Assembly: GCA_907163345.1 (NCBI GenBank)
Contig: CAJQUN010000977.1
Span: 1-64,000, forward strand
DNA from: Haberlea rhodopensis
Taxonomy: Eukaryota; Streptophyta; Magnoliopsida; Lamiales; Gesneriaceae
Length of the DNA stretch: 64,000 nucleotides
Direction: 5' to 3'
A program made the translations under genes and the position numbers. Every line of letters starts with the position of its first letter. Position 1 is the first letter of the stretch. Under the pieces are notes generated by a model. The model was not told where the DNA came from and did no database searches. It saw only the letters and a list, made by a program, of their open reading frames with translations. This document shows, one piece after another, positions 12,752 through 23,523 of the stretch.

Positions 12752-14384
12752 ATCGAAACCCTAGATCGCTGGATATCCAATTCAACGGAATTCTGCAAAT
12801 TAATCAAGCTGTGATCAGTACATACCAATATACATGATAAATACGTAAGCTGAAATTGCAACTTGGCAGCAGAAGTTAGGGTTTTTATCACCCTCGATTC
12901 GATTTTGACCAAGAAAACCGAGCAGGAAGATTGTTGGCTTAAAATCTAATTCCTTACCACCGTCCGCTTTAGATATACAGACGGCGTCCTTCGGCTTTTT
13001 TTAAAATAAAACAAAAAACATAATATAAAACATTTGCATTCGTGCTGTGGATCATAATTCATACATGTATCCACGTAATTTAAGTGTGTGTTTAATTGCT
13101 TATTAGGACTTCTATTATATTTTTTTTGCTTAAAATTGAAAAACAAAATCTTTTTAAACAAAAATATTGAGTGCATGCTAATAAAATAAAAAAAACAGCT
13201 TAATAAATTTTAATTTATACAAAATAATCACCACATGATTAAAATAGCAAAAAACATATTATGTCTTCATTATATACTTCTGTTTTTACATGCTGTTTTT
13301 AGAGAAACTATAATCAGAAGCAAGAAAATAAGATATCAAATTTATTTTTTAAAACAGATAACCAGTTTTGAAAAAATTACAAACACATACTAGGTCATTT
13401 GATTGGTGTATTTCACATCATCTAATGAATATATTCACACCAAGAATAACAATCCTGATATAAGATAGAATTTCCCAACGATGGATTGAAAATTGGGATT
13501 AATGTTTCAATATTAATTTTTTGAAACTTTTAAATAATAATATAATATTGAATAAATTAATAATTAGAATACTAAGAAATGAATTAAGAAGAATAATAAT
13601 AAGAAGATAAATAAAGAGTAAGAACACTTCATGGTGATATTTATAATGTTAATAATACTTACTATTACTAATAACAGCATCTATAAAATTAATGTAAAAC
13701 TTTTAATCCTCTAAACTTTAAAAAACTAAAAAATTAGTACTTCACATTGTATTTAATTACAAAGTTAACATTTCTAATTGTGTAGTGATTTTAGAATTTA
13801 GGGACAAAAAGTATTAAAGGGACAAATATTATTATTTTTTTTTTTTTTGAATATCTATTTTAGAATTAGTACTTCATTTTTTTTTCAAGAAATGATGTGA
13901 ATATTAATTCTGAATATATTTCTATGTTATTCACAAGAGAGATTATCTCATGATGAGTTTGAATGTAATATTTCATTTTATATATGGTAAATTTCCGTTC
14001 AAAAAAAGAAAAGAAGAAAGAATAGACTTAAATTGACTAAAATAGTTGCCCAAATAAATGACTGGATTATGGTAAATATTATACTTATATGTTAGCTAAA
14101 ATCGAAAGTTGGATCCTAAACAAAGTTGACATGTCAGCTTCTTGTAGGTTGTAAAAAATCGTCGACGTATTTCGACCAATTTTTCAACATTGGCGATCCC
14201 AGTTGTGATTTTAATTAATATATGTTATAATCTTTTGGAAAACCAGGCACAAGATTTATAAAAAAAAATGATATTTAAAATTGGAAAATATAAATTAAAT
14301 AATTTAAATAAAAATATTAAAGGGACCCGAGATGTCCACAAAACTGGATGCGCTCTCGCAATTCTAGTCCAGACGTCTCAAAAA
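12752..14384. other. Divergent promoter region CWC15 / FKBP16-1
   Basis: About 1.6 kb between two divergent starts. It is very AT-rich from 13000 to 14300, with poly-A/T tracts. No gene recognised. Regulatory signals for both genes must lie here, but I cannot single out elements. Confidence 0.45.
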
Positions 14385-17300
14385 ATGGAAGCTCCTTCCC
14401 TTCAATTCCGTATCCAATTTCTAAAGCTCTCCGGTTTCGCAAGGTGAAATCCGTATCTTCATAACAATCAACTATGTTTCGTGTTTCTTGGTCCGCACAA
14501 GTTTATTTAGAAGTTCTGATTGCGGGCAAATGCGAGCATGTCACACAATATACTGTAATTAGTGTTTATAACTTCTGCTGCACATATTGTTGAATGATTA
14601 TTGGGGATTCATTTAAATTACTGTATTTAAACATGCTGGTCTTATTGGTATAAGTTACCATTCTGAAAATTTTTATCTGTTGTTTTTGCGTTTTGAGTTT
14701 GATAAGTATTTTATTTTTCTTTTGTGGAGTTTAACAGCAGCTGACTGTGCTTAGGTCGTGAATCTTAACACTCAAAATTAGTCCATAATGATCTCTTTCA
14801 ATGAACTAATCTCACTGTTATGTGTTTAGTCAAATCCAATCCCGATCAAAATTCACACGTCAAAACCAATTCGAACATTGTGAGCACAGAATGAACTTAA
14901 CGCACAGAAACTTTACGAACTCGAACACATGACGGCATGACGTCTATGAATTTTCAGCATTGTACAACAAACTAATAGGCACTAACCATCAATGATCGAC
15001 ACACACACAAAAGAGATCGAACATAGCAAGAACATCAATGAAATAACAAGAAGAAAACTCAAGAACACAAGACACGATTTACGTGGTTCGATCACTAACG
15101 ATCTACGTCCACGGGAAGTGATTTCATTGATTTTCTTTGAGTATACAAAGCTTTCAATACATGAATTTACACACCCTAATCCACTTCTATGTATTACAAT
15201 GGATTCTCATGTGAATTCATTCGTCTCTTGCCCCCAAAAAACTCCCAGAAAAATCCCCTGTTTTCCCCTCTCTCGATGTGTATGTCTCACATGTTTCCTT
15301 CTTTTTGTGCGCCTCACTTCTACCTATTCTGCCGTGCCTTCATGCTTTATATAGAGGTAAAAGATGGTCGATGGTTCAGCAGGTTACCATCTTTCATGCA
15401 AGCCAGTCACCCGGTTACCAAGTAACTTCCTTCAACTACTTCAAACCGCCACTTTCAGCCACTTCAAATGAATGAGTTGACACTAATTTCAACAATCTTC
15501 ACCTTGTCAACTTATTCAAACCACCATTCATATCCTCAATCAAGACGGGCTCTGCCTTAATGTTCATACAACCAAACACTCGATGTTCAAGCTCCGGAAC
15601 AACCGATGGCACGAGGCGTATCCGAGAATGAAGCCTACTACTCATTCTACCAAGGATCTGCAGTCTCTCCCGGCTTTAATCTCACCCTCGAAACTCCACC
15701 TCGATCCAAGTATCCTCTCCACTCCAATAGTTTGTAGAGCATCATTTCTTCTTGGAATTCTTTTCCCATCATCTGATGCCAAGAACTTCCCCAAGAAATA
15801 CCCAGCCCCTTCCTCAATCTATTGAGTCCTTTCAAGAATGGATATTGATCCTTTGTTCTTTCTTGAATCGTCATTTTGATTGAAATTCCAGAACCTTCAC
15901 CTTGATGTCCTCGGTTGAGTTTCATCATCAATTTCTGCATTGGTTCACTCATCTAGTGTGCTCCACCAAGAATCCCAAGAAGCGTTTTTGTTCGGTCTTC
16001 ATCTTGAGTCATCGATATGTCTTCATTTGAGCATGGTTCACCCGTGAAGACTCCAGGAAGAAAATGCTCTTTTCTCGTATGATTTTTTCCTTCGAGGAAA
16101 AAACAAACGGCTGCTGCACTTCCACTCCTTTCCACTAAAAAAAAAAAAACTGCTGCCCAAGTTCTTCTTTCACCAGAACTTCTCACTTTTCTCTTTCTCT
16201 GGAAAAATTGCACACCTCATCAAGGACTCCATGAAAATTTCTCGCCCCTTTTCTTGACTGAAAACCGCTGACTTCTCGTCTTTGAGGAAACTGTCGGCTC
16301 TTTCAAATCTTTGGCTGCATCTTCTTGACGTTCTTGATCGCTATTTCTAGTCGTGAGTTCGATTCCCACGGACGGCACCATTTGTTATGTGTTTAGTCAA
16401 ATCCAATCCCGATCAAGATTCACACGTCAAAACCAATTCGAACATTGTGAGCACAGAATGAACTTAACGCACAGAAACTTTACGAACTCGAACACATGAC
16501 GGCATGACGTCTATGAATTTTCAGCATTGTACAACAAACTAATAGGCACTAACCATCAATGATCGACACACACACACAAAAGAGATCGAACATAGCAAGA
16601 ACATCAATGAAATAACAAGAAGAAAACTAAAGAACACAAGACACGATTTACGTGGTTCGATCACTAACGATCTACGTCCACGGGAAGTGATTTCATTGAT
16701 TTTCTTTGAGTATACAAGGCTTTCAATACATGAATTTACACACCCTAATCCACTTCTATGTATTACAATGGATTCTCATGTGAATTCATTCATCTCTTGC
16801 CCCACAAAAACTCTCAGAAAAATCCCTTGTTTTCCCCTCTCTCGATGTGTATGTCTCACATGTTTCCTTCTTTTTGTGCGCCTCACTTCTACCTATTCTG
16901 CCGTGCCTTCATGCTTTATATAGAGGTAAAAGATGGTCAATGGTTCAGCAGGTTACCATCTTTCATGCAAGCCAGTCACCCGGTTACCAAGTAACTTCCT
17001 TCAACTACTTCAAACCGCCACTTTCAGTCACTTCAAATGAATGAGTTGACACTAATTTCAACACTCACATTGATGACATCTTATGTTGAAGAAGTTTAAT
17101 GAGAATAGGTAATAGATTTTGTTTAGCAAGTTTTCAATTTGCAGCTTTTTTATCAGCATGATCACCATTGACTGGATTACGGGATCTTTGAATGTCACTA
17201 TAGTAAGGTGATTGGCATGGCTATAATTAAATGGACTTTTGCTTGTCGACATTTCAGGAATCGTTGGAAGGCATGATGTGAATGATAACTTAGTATTCTG

Positions 17301-19294
17301 TGCATCTACGTGCTATTTCGACCAAAGTTGATTCGGGTTATCCAATTGATTCATAGCTTTTTACTGATGCTTTTGCTTGTGAACTCCGAGTATAAAACCC
17401 TGAGTTTTAATTATGTTTTGAAGACTACAGTACTAAGAAAATCGAAGAATTCATGGTTGCTACACAAAAAAATTTGAAGGATGGATACCCACCACTGACA
17501 GCACCAAAGTTGTCAAGAAGAGCAATTGTGCCACTCATTGGAGTTAATGTGACCTTCGCAAATGTTTGTACTGTGTTTGCCGCTCCAATAAAGGAGCCGA
17601 AAGAACCAGACATACTGCGGTAAATAATGTTTGACATTTTACACGCTACTGTAATTGGTTCCTATTGTGATGGCTACTGTGTGTTGAAGCATGCAGGATT
17701 CTGAAGCTTGCTAGTGGAGTGAGGATACAAGGTGCAATCTTCTGAGTGTTTAGGATCAAAACTTTAGTTTTATCCATTCTCGTGTACGAACGTAGTTATG
17801 TGGGATAAGGGTACTCTTAGAACTACAGTGTTTTAAATTCATCATATAAAAAGTGATTTGAACTTCAGTCTATTTTCACGTATCATCTAAAAATGATTAT
17901 TCAACTGCATGTCACATTCAATTTTTGGACGAGTATATGTCTTGAGATGGAGAATAAAGCCACCTAACCAATGTATCCGAGAAATTGAGGTCCAGTTGGG
18001 AAAGGTGCAGGGAAATAAGCTTATGCTTTTAACATTACTTTTGTTGTCTACGAAGTTTCTTAATATCTGGCTATCTGCTGCAGACATCGTTGAAGGTCAA
18101 GGTCAGGAAGCCAGTGAAGGTGATATTGTAGAGTTTAATTATGTGTGCAGGCGGTCAAATGGATACTTTGTTCATAGGTATAATTGCAAGTTACAAGGTT
18201 TTACATGTATGCTCTTTGGTCTATTTAGTTGTGGTGTTTGTTTTCGTTTGGTGGTCAAGACCAATTGTTGTATCTCCTGGTTTCTATTCCGGTTTCCAAT
18301 ATCATATCCGTTTGTTAAAAAAAAAATGTATGCTCTTGGTTTTGCCTACTCGTTATACATTATTTATTGTCTTTAGTTGTATTGTTTTGTTAGTAATTAC
18401 TTTTCCTTTATTCAGCCCCTTTACTTTTGTTTCTCTTAGCATAAATCATGATTTGGACTTTGATGCATGTTATTTTAAACCAGCTCTGTCGATCAATTCA
18501 GTGGAGAGAGTTCTCCTGTCGTACTTCCTCTGGACGAAAAGCAGGTCAGATTGATACTTTAATTGTGGGAGTGGAATGAATTTGTGGGAGAAATTTGTTT
18601 CGCATTAAACACACTAATCCAGTATCTTTTTGTTAGTCTTACCTATTAGGCTATTACAGTTTGCTTTTGAATGTGATTACAGATAATAAAAGGCTTGAAG
18701 GAGGTTTTGATTGGCATGAAGGTTGGAGGTTGGTTCAAACTTTTATTGCTAAAAATATCTAAATAAGCTCGATGGAGATTTAAAATTACATTTCATGATT
18801 TTGAATGGAATTTATTGATCTCCTGGACTTCTTATGTTGGCAATTCTTCAGGAAAACGAAGAGCTTTGATACCACCTTCTGTAGGATATGTTAGGGAGAC
18901 TTTACAACCGATTCCTGAAGAGGTTCGTATATATCTATATTCTATGACTTTCCGCCTTGTGTTTCTGTTTTCTGTAGATGTACTGACGTAATCTATTTGA
19001 TGCTAGTTTTGCATTGATTCACACTGCATTACACATGCACAAGAAAATTCATAGTCAGACTAGGTGTAACAATTTTATCTATTCCTGAATCCTGATCTTT
19101 ACGGTATGATATGTCAATAACTTAAGTTAGCATTATGTGGCAAAACTGTTGGACCTTGTTCATGTAAACTTTCTGTTAGATGATTCATATTCTAAGCTTG
19201 TGCTTACTTGTTGCAGTTTGGTCCTCGCCGGAGCCTTTTGTCTCATTCAAAGGAACCTTTGGTTTTTGAAGTCCAGCTCTTAAAAGTTCTCTGA
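14385..19294 (+). CDS. FKBP16-1: FKBP-type peptidyl-prolyl isomerase, thylakoid lumen (FKBP16-1 type)
   Basis: Eight exons (14385-14443, 17431-17619, 17697-17731, 18084-18177, 18484-18544, 18683-18728, 18852-18922, 19217-19294) join in phase to 210 aa. The N-terminus is a plastid transit peptide followed by a lumen signal: LSRRAIVPLIGVN (twin arginine plus hydrophobic stretch) ending VFAAP, which suggests Tat-dependent import. The FKBP domain follows: DIVEGQGQEASEGD, FNYVCRRSNGYFVHS, FSGESSPVVLPLD, IIKGLKEVLIGMKVGGKRR, IPPSVGY and a C-terminal FEVQLLKVL strand. FKBPs isomerise prolyl bonds and assist folding; lumenal members are linked to photosystem assembly. Intron 1 is about 3 kb because a 2.25-kb LTR element sits in it. 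All splice sites remain intact, so the gene is probably expressed. Confidence 0.92.
14816..15494 (-). repeat. LTR copy 1 (3' LTR in element sense) of the intronic element
   Basis: TGTTATGTGTTTAG start and AATTTCAACA end. About 98% identical to 16383-17063. It contains TACGTGGTTCGATCAC and GATCTACGTCCACGGG, near-inverted motifs conserved in both copies. Confidence 0.88.
16361..16380 (-). other. tRNA-primed binding site of the intronic LTR element
   Basis: On the minus strand the sequence starts TGG and continues through a T-arm-like GGGAATCGAAC segment, so its complement looks like the last 30 nt of a tRNA ending CCA. I cannot name the tRNA isotype with confidence. Confidence 0.7.
16383..17063 (-). 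repeat. LTR copy 2 (5' LTR in element sense) of the intronic element
   Basis: Direct repeat of 14816-15494 with the same termini, followed by the CTCAC target duplication at 17064-17068. Confidence 0.88.
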
Positions 19295-21052
19295 GTTCTC
19301 TCGTTAATATTGTATGCGTATCTTCTAGTATCTTAAAGACGGAAGGGAGGGACATGTTGTAATATGATATGCATCACCTAATAAATCTTCTTTTTGTGAT
19401 TATTCAGTTCACTGTGATTTTCTTCATTTCATCACTTCTTTTCTTTTGATGGAGGAACCAGCGAACATGTAAATGGTATTATTGTTCACTATGAATATTT
19501 CATTTATTATTGTTAAAAGATCATTTTACAAAATTTTAATGTTGACGATCCAGTAATCCCTCCAAGCTGAATATTTTACATGGAGGGTTGGGATGCCCTT
19601 AATATTTCATATGGAGGGTTGTAATGCTCACAGAATTTTGCCATTGAGATAACATAAAAAATCTAGACTTCCAAGAGGTTTTAAGTGACCACTTGACTCT
19701 CGAGAACCATCTCTGAGAGTACCTTTCTTCCTTGTGAAGGTTTCATATCTTTCCATGTTTTTGCGTCTGTGAACCCTCGTTCCTTCTGTTACCGACTTAA
19801 TTTCGGCATCGATCTATGGCTTCTACCCCTTTTCGCTCGGCTTTGGTCTGCTTTTTCCATCTATGGAGGAATGGTCTTATCTCTTCCGCTGCGGTACTAA
19901 TTATTTTCTTTCTCCGTGTTTTGGTTTGGTTTGGCCGCACCGTCCGTAAGAAACGTACGACGGGTGTTTTCGAGCAGAGAAACTTTTGGTTTTCCCAATG
20001 GCAAGTGTTGTTCTTGCTGATAGTTTTTCTTTAGTAGCCATGGTGTATTTTTTTTAAGGGCAGTTTGACTGGTTTCTTTACGGCCCCAACCCGCTTTTGA
20101 CTGGAAGGCAGCGGCGTTGGTTGCGCTTTTGTCGGCCTTTTTGCAGGGAAACCTATAGTCGTGGTCTCTTAAGGAAGCCTACCTCTTGGGATCTCGAGCT
20201 CCTCACCATATCATCTTCAGGATAGTCTTGCCTTCAAGGTCAGAGGACCCGACTTTCCGAGCTCCCATCTTATCAATCAGTGGTGGTACTCACAAGCCCA
20301 GACAATCTTCTCATACCTGAAAGTATGTTGACCAAGTCCCTGTTGAACTGACCCGTCGAGATTTTAGGGAGTGGGGTGATTCATGTCCTGAGTGGTCGGC
20401 CGACATGTTCTGAGATTTCAGGAATCGTGGGGATCATGGCCTTACTGGTCCAAGCTGGACACCCGCGATGTAGCACCTATAAATAACAGGTTCATTCAAG
20501 ATTTTGGGTATGCATTTTCCTATATACACTTACATATAGCAGCTATTCACTTACAGATTTTCTCCATATCTCATATCACCCGACTTGAGTGTCGGAAGGG
20601 GCACGTCGAAAAAATCTTCCGGCACCATTCTAACACTTGCTTATGATCCTAGCAGGTCATCGCAAGATTTAGTTTTCTTATTTGGTTCGTGGAAGAAGAC
20701 AGAAAGAGAGGTGTACCGACCTCTTATTGATACTGAGACTCTAGTACTCTTTTTAGGAGTATCATAATGTATTCCACGCGACAATCGATTTTGCAGAATG
20801 AGGAAAACCAGAGCAAGTATCTCCGGTTAATTCATTATTAATAGACATTTTAACATATAATGCCAAGGCATAAGAAACCAAAGAGAACCTTCCCCAAGTC
20901 CTTCATTTATCCATTTGGCATGTAGAAAGAATACATCGTAACAGTCGATGCTAACTTGTGCATGATCGGATGCTCAAAAGCGAGAAGCTTCATTTTGCCA
21001 CCGACGGCTGACAAGAACATACATCATGTTCGCAGATTGCGCTGCATATGCC
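19295..21052. other. Intergenic region with retroelement debris
   Basis: Downstream of FKBP16-1. A short open frame at 19816-20034 has no recognisable product. From about 20200 the base composition becomes GC-richer and resembles an LTR (see 20230-20770). Confidence 0.4.
20230..20770 (+). repeat. Probable degraded LTR fragment (gypsy-like)
   Basis: A TATA-like CCTATAAATAACAGG at about 20477-20491 is followed by GACTTGAGTGTCGGAAGGGG at about 20583, a word typical of the R/U5 part of plant gypsy LTRs. Boundaries, partner LTR and target duplication were not found. Confidence 0.45.
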
Positions 21053-21112
21053 AAAACGAACCGAATCGAGCCAAATCTGCAGAAATTTTAAGGTTCGAAT
21101 TCGGCTCGAAAT
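21053..21112. repeat. Left fragment of a TTCGAA-rich terminal-inverted-repeat element, split by insertions
   Basis: Matches the left part of the copy at 37264-37540 and stops at GGCTCGAAAT. The continuation (AGTTATATTCGAG) is found at 30732 after the nested insertions. The extreme left end is missing. Confidence 0.7.
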
Positions 21113-21268
21113 TGTAAGGACTCCCGTGCCTTAACCCGTAATTAGTGCATTAATCACATAATCATATACATATGACCATCTATGTTGAGAAATAATCATA
21201 TGCTAACTTAGCATAATATACCAATAATAGAATTTCCCCGTTTATTTCATTTCATGTCATTCCCAGTT
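21113..21268. repeat. Left part of a probable solo LTR, split by the chromovirus
   Basis: Begins TGTAAGGACTCCCGTGCC directly after GAAAT (21108-21112). The same GAAAT recurs at 30727-30731 after the far end CTTAGA, so the outer insertion has a 5-bp target duplication. No internal coding region belongs to it, which is what a solo LTR would look like. Its last C of CA appears mutated (TTAGA). Confidence 0.55.
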
Positions 21269-21948
21269 TGTAATGCCCCGAAATTAATTAATGGTAACTT
21301 GGACATTAATTATGTTTATATGATGTATCATGTGTTGATAGGATTTATGTGTTGGGTATTAAGATGTTAACATGATTAATTGTGTTAATTGTCAAATATG
21401 AGGAAGATGTGATTTTAAATGAAGTTTAGAGCATTGTTGAAAAATGCTTTTGAAATACCAAGTAGGGTATTTTATACATCATGTTAAGTTTGGGGTACAC
21501 TTTTTATTAAGTCATTACAACCCCTTTTTAATCCCATACCCATCACTTTAAACCCCCCACTTTACTCTCACCTTTTAAAAATCCCCAAATCACTTCCCAA
21601 CCCCAAACCCTACCCCATTTTCGAAACTCACCAAAAGAGGAGGAGAAAAGTTCCACAAAATCCTTATTTGTGTGATCTTTGCTAGGATTTGGAGCCTACA
21701 AGAGGTATGGAACCATTCCTACAAGTTTTATGATGTTTGGTGTTGAAATGGGTTAAGTTTTGATGTTTTATGTGGGTTTATTTGGGGTATGTGTTTTTAA
21801 TGGTTGGGGTATGTTTTTTTTGAAGTGTTTATGTTGGTTTTAGTGGGTTATGTTGTTATTGAAGTTATGAGGAAGTTTGATTTTGGGGTGGTATGTGAAA
21901 GAGCTTGAAAAATGAGCATTAATGGCGAAAATTCGATGTACAGCACTC

Positions 21949-22160
21949 GGCGATCGATCGCCCGTCCTTGGCGATCGATCGCGAGCGTCCAGTACCAGCC
22001 AGAAGCATTTGGCGATCGATCGCCACGTTTGGGCGATCGATCGGCGGGCCTGGCGATCGATCGCGTCAAAAGTGGCGATCGATCGCCAAGAAGGAGATTT
22101 TGGCCCCTCGTCCAGTGCGATCTCGCGATCGATCGCGCCTGGGTGGCGATCGATCGCGAG
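21949..22160. repeat. Cluster of eight GCGATCGATCGC-type dyads (5' LTR)
   Basis: Eight copies of the self-complementary core CGATCGATCG within about 210 bp, most extended to GCGATCGATCGC; one ends GATCGG. Spacing is irregular, 17-45 bp between starts apart from one wider gap. Confidence 0.95.
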
Positions 22161-22364
22161 CTGAAGAAAAGTGGATTTTTGATTTTTTTGTGGGATTTTT
22201 GGATATTGGACTATGTTTAGCTTCTAATATCAATTTGTATGGTTGTGTAGAACCATCCCAGGTGCCCACAACATCCAGGAGATAAAGCTCTCCAAATTCT
22301 CCACTTTTGGGAATTAAGGTACGTAAGAGACGTACGAGCATCGGACGGTAAACCATGCCCTTAC

Positions 22365-22550
22365 ATATTATGATGATGTTTAAGATGATGTTTACGATGA
22401 TGACGTTTAAGATGATGTTATGATGATGATATCTATGATGATATTTATAATGATGATGCTTATGATGATGTTACGATGATGATGCTTAAGATGATGTTTA
22501 TGATAACGATGTTATGAGGACGTCTATAATGACGAAGTTTATGATAAGGT
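22365..22550. repeat. ATGATG-rich degenerate tandem repeat (5' LTR)
   Basis: Successive TGATGATGTTTA/AGATGATGTT units with point variation. The same tract recurs in the 3' LTR at about 29194-29380. Confidence 0.85.
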
Positions 22551-22564
22551 CATACGACGTGTAT

Positions 22565-22886
22565 GATTGGGTAAGACGCCCATGTGGTAAGACACCACCC
22601 AAAGTATAGGATTGGGTAAGATGCCCTCGTGGTAAGATGCCACGCAATGTTTATAATATGGTAAGACGCCAGATGATTGGGTAAGATGCCCATGTGGTAA
22701 GATGCCACGCAATGTTTATAATATGGTAAGACGCCATATGATTGGGTAAGATGCCCACGTGGTAAGATGCCACGTAATGTTTAGAATATGGTAAGACGCC
22801 ATATGATTGGGAAAGATGCCCACGTGGTAAGATGCCACGCAATGATTATGATATGGTAAGATGCCATACAATGGGGTAAGACACCC
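22565..22886 (+). repeat. GGTAAGATGCC minisatellite (5' LTR)
   Basis: About 15 copies of GGTAAGAYRCC, organised as a higher-order unit of about 65 bp (GATTGGGTAAGATGCC, then GTGGTAAGATGCCACG, then ATATGGTAAGACGCC). Each copy contains a consensus-like 5' splice donor (G/GTAAGA). Confidence 0.88.
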
Positions 22887-23321
22887 CAATATATGAATAA
22901 GAGTCAGGGATAACCAAGGAGGTCGGAGGACGACCAATAACTTTTACTTAACTAAGATGTTATGCATTATTGTATGCTTTTATATAATGTTAAGTAAATA
23001 TATGAATGCTCATGATGTGTTATCCCTGTAGGTACACTTTTGGACCAAGGGCCTAGGGTCGGGTTGAGGAAGTGAGCTAAAGGGAGCATGATGAACATAG
23101 GATGCAGGATTTTTTTGATAGTCTCTACTCTAGGAGTAGTGTAAATCTATAGCTTTAACATTCTTTATTGGGAATGTAATTAAATAGCTTTGAAAACGTT
23201 ATTTTTGGCCTGTAATCTCCCTAGCTCAAACTACAACCGGAACCCTTAAGAGGTTATAAATGCTTGTTCTGTTCCATTTATGTGTACTAAATGTTATTAA
23301 GGTAGGAAGACCCTACATTAG

Positions 23322-23339
23322 TGGTATCAGAGCAGTGGT
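23322..23339 (+). other. Primer binding site (initiator tRNA-Met) of the chromovirus
   Basis: TGGTATCAGAGCAGTGGT starts four bases after the 5' LTR. TGGTATCAGAGC is the standard plant complement to the 3' end of initiator tRNA-Met. Confidence 0.95.
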
Positions 23340-23523
23340 TAGATAACCCGGGATGAGTGAAGGGTAGCCTTAGCAATAAGTTAGCTAGGTGCTTACTTTC
23401 GAACATGTTTTGGTGCGTAAGTTGCATACGAAGTATATGATGTTATGCTAACATGTTTTGTTTATCTAACGAAGTATTATACGAACTGCTTTTGGATCTT
23501 GTTGTTAATCCTTGTGTTGCAGT

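Larger units (their letters stand above)
14816..17063 (-). mobile_element. Complete non-autonomous LTR retroelement in FKBP16-1 intron 1
   Basis: Two direct repeats of about 680 bp (14816-15494 and 16383-17063), each with TGTTATG...TTTCAACA ends, flank an 888-bp interior. Both sides carry the 5-bp target duplication CTCAC (14811-14815 and 17064-17068). Read on the minus strand, the interior begins two bases after the LTR with TGGTGCCGTCCGTGGGAATC, which is complementary to a tRNA 3' end (primer binding site). The element therefore runs opposite to FKBP16-1. The interior is too short for gag-pol and shows no reverse transcriptase. It has two abutting minus-strand open frames (16213-15953 and 15952-15647) separated by a single stop. 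By eye the LTRs differ at about a dozen sites, so the insertion is fairly recent. Confidence 0.88.
21269..23317 (+). repeat. 5' LTR of the chromovirus
   Basis: TGTAATGCCCCG start, GACCCTACA end, 2049 bp. From left to right it holds an AT-rich part, a cluster of eight CGATCGATCG dyads, an ATGATG-rich tract (about 22365-22550) and a GGTAAGATGCC minisatellite (about 22565-22885). A TATA-like TTATAAATG lies at about 23255. Confidence 0.96.

Noticed and set aside
16330..16380. A tRNA gene 3' half ending CCA
   Set aside because: It lies exactly two bases from an LTR and reads as a primer binding site on the other strand. There is no 5' half, and plant nuclear tRNA genes do not encode CCA.
17425..17637. 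70-codon minus-strand frame
   Set aside because: Antisense shadow of FKBP16-1 exon 2, which joins in phase with the rest of the gene.
21949..22160. Link to the cyanobacterial HIP1 motif GCGATCGC
   Set aside because: Only superficial similarity. The motif here has a different core (two GATC units) and is confined to plant LTRs, so no bacterial origin is implied.
21912..22356. Overlapping open frames rich in DRSIARP-type repeats in both LTRs
   Set aside because: They are translations of the CGATCGATCG dyads in several frames and on both strands. No start context or known domain; the frames are open because the repeat has no stops.
22651..22937. Minus-strand frames with repeated ASYHVGILPNHM units
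   Set aside because: Artefact of the GGTAAGATGCC minisatellite, duplicated exactly in the 3' LTR.
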